Shown one piece after another: positions 12,721-23,210 of a stretch of DNA of 64,000 bases. This DNA comes from Metallyticus violacea. Taxonomy: Eukaryota > Arthropoda > Insecta > Mantodea > Metallyticidae. The first letter of the stretch is position 1; each line of letters opens with the position of its first letter. Location of the stretch: the NCBI GenBank assembly GCA_030762175.1, contig CM060846.1, positions 179,367,041-179,431,040 of the forward strand. The letters run 5' to 3'. Position numbers and translations under genes: made by a program. Below the pieces are notes generated by a model. The model was not told where the DNA came from. It made no database searches and saw only the letters and a program-made list of their open reading frames with translations.

Positions 12721-15700
12721 ATGGCTATCCTTTCTCAGAATGTACGAGTACATGGAATCCGTAGCCAAAAACCAGAACTAGAGTTACTTTTACGGTCGAC
12801 TGATTCTCCGCTTATGAGTCTCCAGGGGACTAAAGTTCGACCATAGGACTCCTCTTCGCGGTTACTCCTCAGTGAGTTTCGATCTTCCAACAGAAAAAAG
12901 CACCCTCACGTATGGCGAAGATTTAATTCTCAATAGAGATGACGTATATATTTCTCCAGCGAGCTTCCAGTCACCTATATAGGCTGCAGCAGCTACCACC
13001 CCTTTCCTACTTTTTGGGGACTTTAATGTACACCATCCCCGATGGGGTTCTTACCATGTAGTGTGCAAAGGGTACCATGGTAGCGAACTTTTTAGATCGC
13101 CACAATCTTACTCTGTTCATTACTGTTGAGTCAACTTTTCCTTCTGACAGTGCACAGTTTCTCACATTTGTATCTATCTTTCTGTTCCGCCTCTCTTTCT
13201 GTACATCTTACCTGGAACGTCGTCCGATGATCATTTTCCGTGTCAAATCGATATCATATATTCCCACGCACATTCATAGTGCTCGTGAAAATAGCTTATT
13301 AAGAAAACAAACCGGAATCTCTTTCGTTTTCTTGCCATATTTTCAGGGTGTGGTTTTCTGTCCATTGATACTATGACGAGCCCCTCGATACGATCCTCAT
13401 TACAGGCGTAGATCAGGCTATTCCACAGAGGTCTTCCCATCCCAAACGCTTTCCGTTTTATTGGTGGACCGATGAATGCCGAGATGCATTGCGTGCACGA
13501 CGAGGTGCTTTGAAAGATTTTCGTCGCCACTTTACTTTGGAGAATATGATTCGTTACAAACAACATCGGGCCAAAAGTCGTCGAGTACTAAAAGTTAGCA
13601 AAAAGGCATCTTGGATTGCTTTCGCCTTTCACTCAACGCCTTCATCTGTTGTCTGGGATAAGCTGTTCCGCTTTGCAGGTAAACACGAGTTTTCGCCCAT
13701 ACCCGTTCTCAAAGTACAACGCTACGCTACTCCTGTGGGTATTAGCAATACATTAGGGCGCACTTTTGCCCAAATTTCCAGTTCCGCTAATTATTCTCCT
13801 GCGTTTCTCACAATTAAGATGCAAGTGCAGTTGAATCCATTTTCTTTCGCTTCCGGCAGGCAGGAGTGCTATAATGCCTAACTTAGAACCAGGGAGTGGC
13901 TGCAAGCGCTTTCTACCTTTCAGTTTTGCGCTCCGTGGCCAGACGGCATTCATGTTACTATATTGCAGCATTTATCAACGTAAGGTAAGGCTTTCTTGCT
14001 CCAAATTTTGTAATCATATTTGGTGAGATGCAAAGTTTCCGAGTGCTTGGCGAGTGGCTACAGACATTCCTATTACGAAAACTGGAAAGAAACCACACCT
14101 TCTTTCCAGTTACCATGCAATATCCCTCACCAGTTACGTGGGCAAGATGATGGCACGCACGATTAAAGGGCGGGTTATGTGGTGTTTAGAGTCACAGCAG
14201 CTTTTGACGAACTTTCAGTGCGGTTTTCACCATTATCGCTCTTCAGTTGACCCCCTGGTGTTTCTTTCCTCCCATATTATGGATGGATTGGCACGGAAAT
14301 GCCAAAAAATTGCCGTGTTCTTTGATCTGAAGGAAGTCTATGATACCTACCGGAGAAGAGGTATCCTTCGTACACTTCATTATTGGCATATATATATGTC
14401 GAATTTCGTTTTTTCCAGGAATTTATGAAAGACCGGGTTTTTAATGTTCGCGTGGGTTGTGTTTTATCATCTGGTTTTGCTCAGGAGAATGGAGTACCTC
14501 AGAGCTCGCTACTTAGTGTATCACTGTTTGCCATTACTATCCATTCTATCATAGAGTGTATACCGTCAGGGATTAAATCGTCGTTATTCGTCCACGAATT
14601 TGTTATCTTTCTTTCACCTCAGCGAACTTGTCTTTTGGAACGCCGTCCCGGGTTCTATTTTTCTACTGAGAAGACCGTCTGCATGAATATCCTTCAACAT
14701 TTCCCCATTTTAGATCAGATGCTCTACCTTTCGCAGACGAAGTTAAGTTCCTTAGCTTGAGGTTTGTTAAGAAATTATTGCGGTCTTCGCATTAAGGGCA
14801 ACTCAGATGCCGGCATGAGCTTTTTCTTTGTCTTTTACCAGTTTTAAGTGGCATATCCTGAGGGGCTGACCGGACAGTTCTTTTACGTTTCTACTGATCG
14901 TAAATCCGGTTCAAAATGGATAATGGCTGTATTGTTTATGGCTCTACGCGAGCTTCAATTCTTCGTCTCCTTAAGCCCATTCATCACCAGAGAATCCGTG
15001 GCGCCATTGCAGTATTCACTATGAGTCATGTGTCCAGCCTATGCCGGATTCTGGAGAACAAGCTCTGTCTTATCGTAGGGACATTTTACTTGGTGGTTAA
15101 TGTTGTCGATTTGCAGCTCAGCCACGTCATCCCTCTATTTAGCCGTTTTAGTGTGTCGTAAGGTAGATTTTATGCTGCCAGGTCTCTTATTCCTAAGCCT
15201 GCTGGCTTTCGTTTTCGGAAAACGTTAAGGAATTTGGACGTTGAGTTCCGTGCTTTTTTCTTAGCCGGGGAAGCTTTTCCTTCCCCCTCGGCTTTTAGCA
15301 GAGGTTCCTATTATCTTAGACTTACGTTTTCTGCCACAGCTGCTATTATTCGTATCCGTTTTACCGCGATAATCTCCTCATTTGAGAGATGCAATTTTAT
15401 TTATACCGACGGCTCGAAAATGGACACAGGCGTTGTATGTGCCTTTGTTTTTAATGGAGGAAGTTTTACTTTTGTTCTTGGCTCTGTGACATCTATTTTT
15501 AATTGAAACTTTATGCTAATTTATCTAGCGGTTTTATTTGTACAAGCGCCTCGGGGACTGTCATTTGTTCTGATTTCCTGAGTCCCCTTTTGTCTTTTCA
15601 CAACTTATACATCTCCCGTCCTCTTGTACAGAAGATCCAGGACGCAGTGTCCATGGTAGCTTACGCTGGTGTCACCGTGACACAGCTATTGCCTGATCTA

Positions 15701-16080
15701 GTGGGAATTCGATGCCGCAGAAATCTCAGGGAAATCCGACCTTTTAGACCTTGCTGCATTTGAGTAGCACTTTTACGCCGGGAATTTTAGGTATTTTTAC
15801 GTTGAAACATTCTCTCTCCCTGGCTCGAAGAATGCAATTTACTCTATGATGATAAACTTTGGGAATGTAAATCACCCATTTAATCGGCCAACTTCTTCTC
15901 ACGCTGTTCGTCGCGAAGAAGTACGTTTACGGATGAGCATTTTCATCTTAATCACCGCCACTATTTAAAGGTGAGCCAATTTCAACGTGTCCTAATTGTG
16001 AGCACCGCTCTATAGTGCGTCACATGTTAATTGAATTCCACCATCTAATAACTTTTAGACTATCCAAGGTTTGCCCTCCT
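12721..16080 (+). pseudogene. I-clade LINE ORF2 (EN-RT-RNase H) pseudogene
   Basis: ORF2 would encode the enzyme that nicks target DNA and copies the element RNA into it. The ATG at 12721 opens the endonuclease trace (AILSQNVRV, then LQGTKVRP, where the usual catalytic Glu of LQET has become Gly). LLFGDFNVHHPRWGS follows at about 13010-13055. A linker reads ARRGALKDFRRHF at 13490. The RT spans 14050-14760: SYHAISLTSYVGKMMAR, FQCGFHHYRSS, motif A AVFFDLKEVYDT, motif B QENGVPQSS, and motif C FVHEF at about 14588 in place of the catalytic Y/F-V-D-D. RNase H appears at about 15394 as FIYTDGSKMDTG and at 15600-15690 in another frame. CPNCEHRSIVRHM at 15990-16030 is a degraded terminal zinc finger. 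There are multiple frameshifts; it is dead. Confidence 0.85.
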
Positions 16081-16454
16081 CTCTGGAGGAAGTACTTGTA
16101 GGTGATGTTTTTGCTGTCGAGTGATTGTTCCATTTTATGCTTGTTTGTGGTTTTTGGAGCATTGTGTTATTCTTATACTTTATATGTGACGGCTTCTTTA
16201 TAGAACATTTTAGGACTTTTATTTTGTATACTTTTTACCATTTTGTTCGGTGTTCCCAATTTTGCCCTTGTTATTTATTTTAGTTTTTTTTATTATTTTT
16301 TTTCCCACCATGATCTTCAAACTTATTTTTTTGCACAAATATTTTGTGTACATATATTAATTATTTATGTTCATATTGGCACAGTTCTAGTGCGGTTGGT
16401 TCCTAATGACCTTAGCAGCCTTGCACACCTTAAACAAATTCATCATCATTCTCC

Positions 16455-16741
16455 CTACCGTCCCGGGTGGCCGAGGTCGTTAAGGCACGGACTCGTGAGC
16501 GGGAGGGCTGGGTTCGAATACCGTCAGGATCTTCCTTCCTGAGTAATGTTTTTTCCAATTTTTCTTAGTCCGCATGAATGGCAAATGTCTTGGCGGTACC
16601 CTAAAGTTAGGCCTGGAACGATTCCTTCCTTAAAAATAAAATCCTTTCCCAATTTATCATTTCATCTCATTTATCATCAGTATCTATCGCCTGTGGTGTC
16701 TCTGTAGCAAAAACGGACGTTAAACACTATTCATTCATTCT
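16455..16741 (+). repeat. SINE A, copy 2 (full-length)
   Basis: The head GGTGGCCGAGGTCGTTAAGG (box A-like) and GGGTTCGAATACC (box B-like) are near intact. The body and the ATTCATTC tail are complete. It lies directly 3' of the LINE tail and inside the LINE's right-hand target repeat: ATTCTCCCT precedes it and ATTCTTCCCT follows it. The SINE therefore entered after the LINE. Confidence 0.9.
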
Positions 16742-16903
16742 TCCCTCCCAGGATCCATCCTGTTGTTCTTAAATTTTGTTGAGTCTATGCAAAATAGAAC
16801 ATTTGTCTTTTTATCACGATAATCAGTTAATCCGGAAATTCTTATAAAACCAGTGGTTAACTTTCCAAAATAAAAAAGGAATATTTTCTCTGCCATTCAC
16901 CTT

Positions 16904-17240
16904 TAACACACGACAGTGAAACAAAAAAACTATTTTAATTTTGCTATGTTGCATGAAAAAAATTACGTTATGCGAAAAAAAAAAAAAAAAACAAAACCAT
17001 TCAGTTTCATCACACGGCAGCGAAAAAAAAAAAACTTCTTAACATAGCTATGTTGTGCAAAAAATTTCCCGCGATCCTTTTCAACACATGGAAGCGGAAA
17101 AAAAAAAACTATTTTAACTTTGCTATGTTTACCGAAAAATAATGTTGCGCAAAAAACCCATTATTTAGTTTTACCACAAAGCAGTGAAAAAAAAAATTAT
17201 AACTTTTGCTTTGTTTGCGAAAGGAAATATTTTAAATACA
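16904..17240 (+). repeat. A-rich minisatellite in repeat E copy 1 (4 units)
   Basis: Units of roughly 75-100 bp begin near 16904, 17008, 17082 and 17173. Each opens with a variant of AACACACGACAGTGAAA, has an A run, then a variant of TTTTGCTATGTTGTGC. The A runs vary in length. Confidence 0.75.
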
Positions 17241-17255
17241 TTTAAAAACGTAAGG

Positions 17256-17257
<2 letters not shown>

Positions 17258-17312
<55 letters not shown>
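17258..17312. repeat. (TA)n microsatellite
   Basis: About 27 TA units. The matching place in repeat E copy 2 (about 20680) reads AGAGTGATAGATATATTCTG, so the expansion is specific to copy 1. Confidence 0.95.
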
Positions 17313-17314
<2 letters not shown>

Positions 17315-17632
17315 AATTGTCAACAAATAGTTCTCACATACATTCACATAATAATCTGAAATTAGAATATTTTGATAATTTTCAGGAGGATAGGTGTAGT
17401 TCAACCTTCACCAGGAAAGCAAGTCAGCGTGACCCATCTTCCCTCTACCCAGTCCGACTCAGTATTGAAGCGATATTGGGGGCTACTAGGTATGATTAAC
17501 GAATATCATGTGACGATGCAGTGGTGGGAGAGTTGCCGATGGTGTGCGAGTACAATGCACATATTTGCGGGGTAAAAGAACTGGGTTACAATACTTAACA
17601 TTGCAAAATGTGTGACTTTCAATTCAAGACAA

Positions 17633-18000
17633 AAATACGATTTCCTATAAGGTGCGGATCTGTTTCTCGCGAAAACATACAAATATTAATAATAGTCTTT
17701 GATTTTCACTCTATTTTCTTCAAATAGGATACGTAAGTGAATATTGAATTACTCAAAAAATGTAAAACGACTTAATTAAAGTATACTTTTACCGACTGAA
17801 AGTTAACAATCGTTTCGAATATATATGTTTTTTTGAATTGAAATTAAGTGTTTTAAATTATACATCTAAAATCTAGGAAAAATATTCCGCCTTTGTCGAT
17901 CTCTGATGCGCTTCTGTGTCCTGTAATAAAAATTTGGTTTTAAAGGAGGGATTTTCTTGAACCAAGTGTACAGAAAGGAGGAAAATGTGTTGATTTTACT
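17633..18000. other. AT-rich DNA between repeats, nothing recognised
   Basis: No coding frame. The end of repeat E copy 1 lies at its left and an inverted repeat at its right. Confidence 0.5.
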
Positions 18001-18070
18001 TTATATATATACCTTCAACTGCATATTACACAGTAAAACTGTACCCTGGTGTTCACACAAAATGATTCTT
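18001..18070 (+). repeat. Left arm of an inverted repeat pair
   Basis: Key words CAGTAAAACTGTACCC and GTGTTCACACAAAAT. Its reverse complement matches 19305-19370 over about 60 bases with scattered mismatches. The arms could be the ends of a DNA transposon of about 1.37 kb, or two copies of a short repeat in opposite directions. Confidence 0.6.
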
Positions 18071-18728
18071 TTTCACTGTATTTATTGCAATGATAATTCT
18101 ATAGTATGTTTATTTTACTAACGTAACACTGCTACATCCACTCTCATACACACGCACAACATCTATATTTTCATCTGCTTGACGCATTTGCATTTTCAGC
18201 ACTATCAGCGTCAAAAGCCCATACCATTGCTGCATTCTACAACAAAAAAGTACAACATTTATACAGTATTTTTTGCACACTATTATAGACATTAAAATGT
18301 GTTATTGTTAATTTAATTTACTCACCGCCAGATCAGTCAGTATTCCCATGCAATTTGGTATGAAGAATGTTACTATCCTCGTTAGTATATCGGTCGACAT
18401 CAAACCCCTGTTCATGCACCAGATATATTCTAAGGCTGCCATTCTCCCACGCTCAAATTGTATTTGTAATATAGACCACTTCTCGCTGTTAACCAAAATG
18501 GTATATAACATTAACGACCTGCTCCATCCAACAGATTGGCGATTCTATCATACGCTATTGAGTGCTTGCCACCTTAGTAATATTTTCAACTGAAGTGTTG
18601 TTAGCAATATGTACATATATATATAACAAATAGCACATCAATATAACATTTATTCTGCTTTAAAAATGGGAAAATTCCTATATCTCATACACGTCATCAC
18701 TTATTCCCACTTAAAAACCCATGTTATA
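18071..18728. other. Interior of the inverted-repeat-bounded segment, no known coding
   Basis: Open frames here (for example plus 18348-18593 and the opposing minus frame 18308-18511) overlap on both strands and match no family I recognise. Confidence 0.4.
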
Positions 18729-19290
18729 CTATCTGAATGGATTTCTTTTGCGAAGGTGTAAGTTTGGGGTTTTAAAGGGAGGAAATTACGCATTACAACC
18801 CCTCAAATTTAAAAAGTAATCAATTGTACATTAAAAATGAGATTTAAATTTCAGAAGTTGTTATTTTGCAAGAAAAAAAAAATATATTGACACAGTGTTT
18901 TACGATTACTACGGTGAATAAAGTGAGGAAAAATATATGTCAGCGCTTAACTCTAGCAACATTGAGCACATATGTTTAAACAAATGAGGGTTCTCAAAGA
19001 ACTATTGTTTTGCTATCTGAATGTGAAGGTAAAAGCCATTTTTTTACAGGTAAAGCACCTATCGTAAAACTTTAAAAAAGAATCGATTGTACCGTAATAA
19101 ACTGCTTTAACTTGGACAAAATGTCCTTTTGCGAGCAAAATATATATTGACACAATGCTTTACTATCGCTATAGCGAATGGAATGAGAAATATTGTGACT
19201 GTAGTTAACTCCTGTAATAAGACACCTAATTTTAAAAACGAGATACATTTTCAAGAGAATCCATTATTTTGCTATCTGACTGGAAAATGT
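18729..19290 (+). repeat. Diverged tandem repeat, period about 260-285 bp
   Basis: The word CTATCTGA recurs at 18729, 19013 and 19272. Each interval carries in order TCAATTGTAC or TCGATTGTAC, a TTTTGC[AG]AG word, AATATATATTGACACA-like sequence, a TTTTAC[GT]AT word, and a CATTATTTTG or CTATTGTTTTG end. That makes two whole units and the start of a third. Confidence 0.7.
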
Positions 19291-19304
19291 AAATAACCAA
19301 TTAT

Positions 19305-19370
19305 TTTGTGTGAACACTCGGGTGCAGTTTTATTGCGTAATATTCACTTGAATGGATATATAGAATAAAC
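19305..19370 (-). repeat. Right arm of the inverted repeat pair
   Basis: It reads ATTTTGTGTGAACACTCGGG and GCAGTTTTATTGCGTAATAT, matching the reverse complement of 18001-18070. Repeat E copy 2 begins close to its right side. Confidence 0.6.
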
Positions 19371-19625
19371 GGGGGAAGCGTTTTTTTTATTTGTTTCTTT
19401 TTGCTAGCTATATATCTGTCAACTTTGTACTTGAATGTATAGAATTTTAAAAAATTATTGCGAAAAAAAATGAGCATGTTCTACAAAAGTTCGTTTTTCT
19501 ATCCAAAAATTCTTGTACTGTCAAGCACTACCTACTTGCAACATGCACATAACCATGTGTGCAATTGCAAACCTCTAGCGTAATCCTTGTTTTGGTATGT
19601 TTAATTTCGAAAGTAACAATTATGG

Positions 19626-19763
19626 CTAAAATTGAGTTTAATTTAAACAATATAGCGTTTAATCATATTTTTAGATTTTTTCATATAAATGCATCTAAAA
19701 TTGAGTTTAATTTAAACAATACAGCGTTTAATCATATTTTTAGATTTTTTCATATAAATGCAT
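19626..19763 (+). repeat. Near-perfect 69 bp tandem duplication
   Basis: Units 19626-19694 and 19695-19763 differ at one visible base (AATATAGCG versus AATACAGCG). The unit starts CTAAAATTGAGTTTAATT. Since 69 is a multiple of three, an incidental open frame repeats 23 residues; I do not think it is coding. Confidence 0.95.
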
Positions 19764-20410
19764 CTTTCTATCAAAAATCAGAATTTTAACGAAAATGTTT
19801 GTATGGTAATAATATATTTCACTTTTAAAGTAAAAATGATTGCTAAAATATGTTTTATGAAAAGAATATAGCGGTTAATAACATTTTCCCCATTTTTTTT
19901 TTGTTTGTTTTATGCACATTTCTACAGAAGTCAGGTTTTAACTAAAATGACTATACTGTCATTACATGTTCAATATGTAAAGTAACAATTATTGCTGAAA
20001 ATGTGTTTTATGTAAAGAATGCAGAGTCTAATGAATTTATCCAAAGGTTTTTGAATTTTAAGGTATATTAACTTTAAATAATGTAATAATTTTACATGCC
20101 ACCAATACAGTGTATTAACTGAGGATTAATGTGCAAAATTACGTTATCAAAGCAGTGTCAACATTTCCAAGCCTACACGAACAGACAAAAAAGATGTCTC
20201 TCTCCACCGATAGTAAAATATACTTATGTATGATTTGAAATAATTTTAGATTTATTTCTTTTTATTTCTTATCCCTGTTTCCCGGTTCTTTCTGATGTTG
20301 TTAACATTTGTTGAGTTTACGCAGGGCAGAACATTTGTGATTTTATCACAATAATAAGTAAATTTGACAAAACATGTGTTTAACTTTGCAAAAAAGTTTA
20401 TATTCTCTGC

Positions 20411-20660
20411 GATTAACTTTAACACTCGACAGTGAAAAAAAAAAATATTCTGACTTTGTTATGTTCCATCAAAAAATAATTGTGCAAAAAAAAAGAGTAC
20501 ACTATTCATTTTGAACACATGTCAGTGAAAAGAAACTATTGTAACTGTGTTAAGTTGTGCGAAAAAAGATCATGTAATTCAGTTTTAACACATGGCAGCG
20601 GGGAAAAAACTATTTTAACTTTCGCTGTGTTGTGCGAATAAAATATTTTATGCACTAAAT
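20411..20660 (+). repeat. A-rich minisatellite in repeat E copy 2 (3 units)
   Basis: Units start near 20411, 20514 and 20595 with variants of AACACTCGACAGTGAAA. Copy 1 carries four units. Confidence 0.7.
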
Positions 20661-20996
20661 AAATTTAAAAATATAGAGTGATAGATATATTCTGTGATTG
20701 TCAACAAATAATTCTCACATACATTGAAATAATAAACTGAAATTAGAATATTTTGATAATTTTCAGGAGGATAGTCGTAGTTAAACACCAGGAAAGCAAG
20801 TCAGCGTGACCCATTTTCCCTCTGCTCAGTTCGACTCAGTATTGAAGCGATATTGGGGACTACTAGCTATGATTAACGAATATCATGTGTCGGTGTAGTG
20901 ATGGGAGAGATACTGGTGGTGTGGGAATACAATGCACATATTTGCGGGGTAAAAGAACTGGGTTACAATACTGCAAAATGCAGTGACTATCAATGC

Positions 20997-21770
20997 GAAC
21001 TATAATGATGCCAATAATCACTAACATTATTTGACATTGTATTTTTTTAAGTATACTTGACATTTTTAGAAAAGTGACGAAATCAAAATTTGAATTATAT
21101 AAGCGCACGCAAATTATTTAATACCAAATGGAAGTTTTACAACGGGGAAATTCGTAAATTGGTATGTAATATTTTTGTAAAGGTGCATATGAACCTTGTA
21201 TATTATAAAGTTTACAAGCATCTAGATTCTGGCACTGTAAACACACAGCAGTATATCTATTTGCCTGTTTACTGTTCCATTCGGTGTATATATGGTTTCC
21301 AAATGCAGCACAAATTGCGTATTTCGGTATACCTATAACTGACACAACGTTAATAACAACATTTACTACACTTATTTACGTAGTATTTCATATCCGTATT
21401 CTCCAATTTCATTACAGGAATGCTGATTTGACAATGATATATCTGTACCTCGCTGAAAAAAGAAATTCTTATAGTTGTTGAATACATATTTCAAAATCAT
21501 CTCCATGAGATGCCATGATTCACACATTAGCTTTTATATAAACAAAACTAACTATTTTCAAAGATTCAGTCAACATGCACATGTGCGGCACATTTTGTAT
21601 TTCAGCGAGTGAGAATGAACCTTTTTCTACTGGGTATGCTCGGCTTACCTTGGTTTTTGATTGTTTTTCCACATCTCCTAACTCAGGACATAGCTGTTCA
21701 TAAACGCAGACAGAAAAAATTTAGACCTAATTCTTAAAAATGTGTAATATAAATTTAACTGACTCTTTCC
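20997..21770. other. AT-rich DNA, nothing recognised
   Basis: Overlapping frames on both strands at 21090-21481 have no recognisable product. Confidence 0.5.
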
Positions 21771-22010
21771 CCGGGAGGGAAAAAAACAATAACAGGCTGC
21801 CTCAAGGAAAAATAATAGTAGGCATAAATACCTGACTGTAAAACGGCGACATTAAAATCCTTTTAAGATAGAATTCTCAAAACATGCCGATACTTTAATT
21901 TTTTTTTCCGGGAAGAGAAAACAATAGCAGGCAGACCTGAAAGCAAAAAATAACAAGTAAAAATGCCTGACCCCTGGGAAGGTGAAAGCTTTAACGCAGG
22001 AGGAGCTTGG
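21771..22010 (+). repeat. Two-unit diverged tandem repeat, period about 138 bp
   Basis: Unit 1 begins CCGGGAGGGAAAAAAACAAT at about 21771, unit 2 CCGGGAAGAGAAAACAATAG at about 21909. Both continue with GCAGGC/ACAGGC-type words, an AAAAATAA run and a CCTGAC word. Confidence 0.7.
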
Positions 22011-22129
22011 ACAATACAAACCTGACTGAGGAGTAATACATGTGACATGCAACTTATCATAATTCAGTAAGTTAGGGGAGCCAGAGGTAGAAACAACCCC
22101 GCAGCAGTTGGCTTAGGGCGTACTACTTT

Positions 22130-22705
22130 ATATTTTTTCCTGGAAATTAACACATTGCTATATATTCACAACAGGGACCTAAAATGTATTTTCAGTACCG
22201 GAACAATTTTTTTTTTTGCGTTTTAATAATATATTTTTATCGTATCAAAGTAATTTACATTTTATCAACGTAATTTGCATTTTAGTAATATTTTCCTCTT
22301 CGTAAAAATGTTTTTGGCTTCGTAGAATTTATTTTGTGTCGTAACACTATTTTTTTCATATTAAAATTCGATCGCCGAGCGAAAATATAAACAAGAAATA
22401 TTTTTACAACATTCACCAAAATAATGCACAATTCCATAAACTCCGAAGGTAACATTAAATAAAATAAAAACCCCGAGGATGGACATATTTCCTCCATCAA
22501 GGGTAAAAAAGACTTTAAGACAATAACATGAAAAAACAAATTTCACTCTACCCCACAACAGCCACTACATGGAAGCTCCCCTAAACCTTCCTCCACCCAC
22601 TTCCACAATGCCAGACTCGCGTACAACAGATCACCGCAACGCCGTACCGCACCCTTAGCAAGAGTGCGTAAAGAAGGGACATACACACTTCTCATTCTGT
22701 TAGTT
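22130..22705 (-). repeat. Repeat D, copy 2 (inverted relative to copy 1)
   Basis: Read on the minus strand it follows copy 1 (8667-9247) in the same order: GTGTATGTCC, a GCGGTACGGCGTTGCGGTGA core at about 22640, AAGTGGGTGGAGG, the TTTTTATTTTATTTAATGTT block near 22460, TATATTTTCGCTCGGCG near 22385, short TTACGA-based units at 22200-22330, and TTTTAGGTCCCTG near 22180. Copies are clearly homologous but diverged with small indels. Confidence 0.7.
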
Positions 22706-22910
22706 ATCAGCATTTAGAAGGTATTTTACTATTTAAATATGTTTTTTGCATATGGTGCATATGCGTAGCTCAAAAAAATTAATTTTAAAATTGCATTTAA
22801 TTGGTGATATATGTAGCGTTCTTCATACCTATTAATAATGGAATGATGACTCTGCAAATTGCTGTTGATCGGTTATTACTATTGCAAGTTAAGTTGTCCT
22901 CCCAAGTATT

Positions 22911-23200
22911 ATTATTTACCGCCACGGGTGGCCGATGTCCTTAAGGCACGGACTCGTGAGTGGAAAATCTGGGTTCGAATATCGCCAGGACCGTCCTCCC
23001 TTACTGAGGTTTTTTCCAGGTTTTTCTCAGCCCTCATAAATGACAAATGCCGGGGCGGTACCCTGAACTTAGACCTGGAACGATTCTTTCCTTAAAAATA
23101 AATCCTTTCCCAAAACATCATTTCATCTCATGTATCATCAGTGTCCATCGCCTATGGCGCCCCTGCAGCAAAAACGGGCGTTAAACATCATTCATTCATT
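22911..23200 (+). repeat. SINE A, copy 3 (full-length)
   Basis: The head CGCCACGGGTGGCCGATG, box B-like GGGTTCGAATATC, body and ATTCATT tail are all present. CCCAAGTATT at 22901-22910 and CCCCAGTATT at 23201-23210 form a target duplication with one mismatch. Confidence 0.9.
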
Positions 23201-23210
23201 CCCCAGTATT

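Larger units (their letters stand above)
11000..16454 (+). mobile_element. Near full-length dead I-clade LINE (non-LTR)
   Basis: About 5.45 kb holds, in order: a GC-richer 5' leader (11000-11388), an ORF1 remnant with zinc knuckles, an ORF2 remnant with AP-endonuclease, reverse transcriptase and RNase H, a zinc-finger-like C-terminus, a T-rich 3' region, and a tail CTAATGACCTT, then CACACCTTAAACAAATTCAT and a CATCATCATTC end. RNase H after the RT, with these motifs, is typical of the I clade. It sits inside repeat E copy 1 with the 8 bp target duplication TCCCTCCC. A SINE A lies between the LINE tail and the right-hand target repeat. Both ORFs are broken at many places, so it is inactive. Confidence 0.85.
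16742..17632 (+). repeat. Repeat E copy 1, right half
   Basis: It matches 20290-20996 in the second copy. Shared words include TTTGTTGAGT, a CAACAAATA-TTCTCACATACAT pair, GAATATTTTGATAATTTTCA, GGAAAGCAAGTCAGCGTGAC, TTGAAGCGATATTGGGG and CATATTTGCGGGGTAAAAG. It includes an A-rich minisatellite (four units here, three in copy 2) and a TA array absent from copy 2. It is noncoding. Confidence 0.85.
19371..20996 (+). repeat. Repeat E, copy 2 (uninterrupted)
   Basis: This is the same order of blocks as 10420-10999 plus 16742-17632, without the LINE and SINE. The site matching the LINE insertion is at about 20271-20300, where TATCCCTGTTTCCCGG stands uninterrupted. It contains a private 69 bp tandem duplication and three units of the A-rich minisatellite. 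No coding frame. The left limit is uncertain by some tens of bases. Confidence 0.8.

Noticed and set aside
13243..13566. 107-codon minus frame
   Set aside because: It is antisense to the endonuclease and linker part of the I-clade LINE ORF2.
17171..17404. Minus frame with an Ile-Tyr repeat
   Set aside because: It is the translation of a TA array inside repeat E copy 1.
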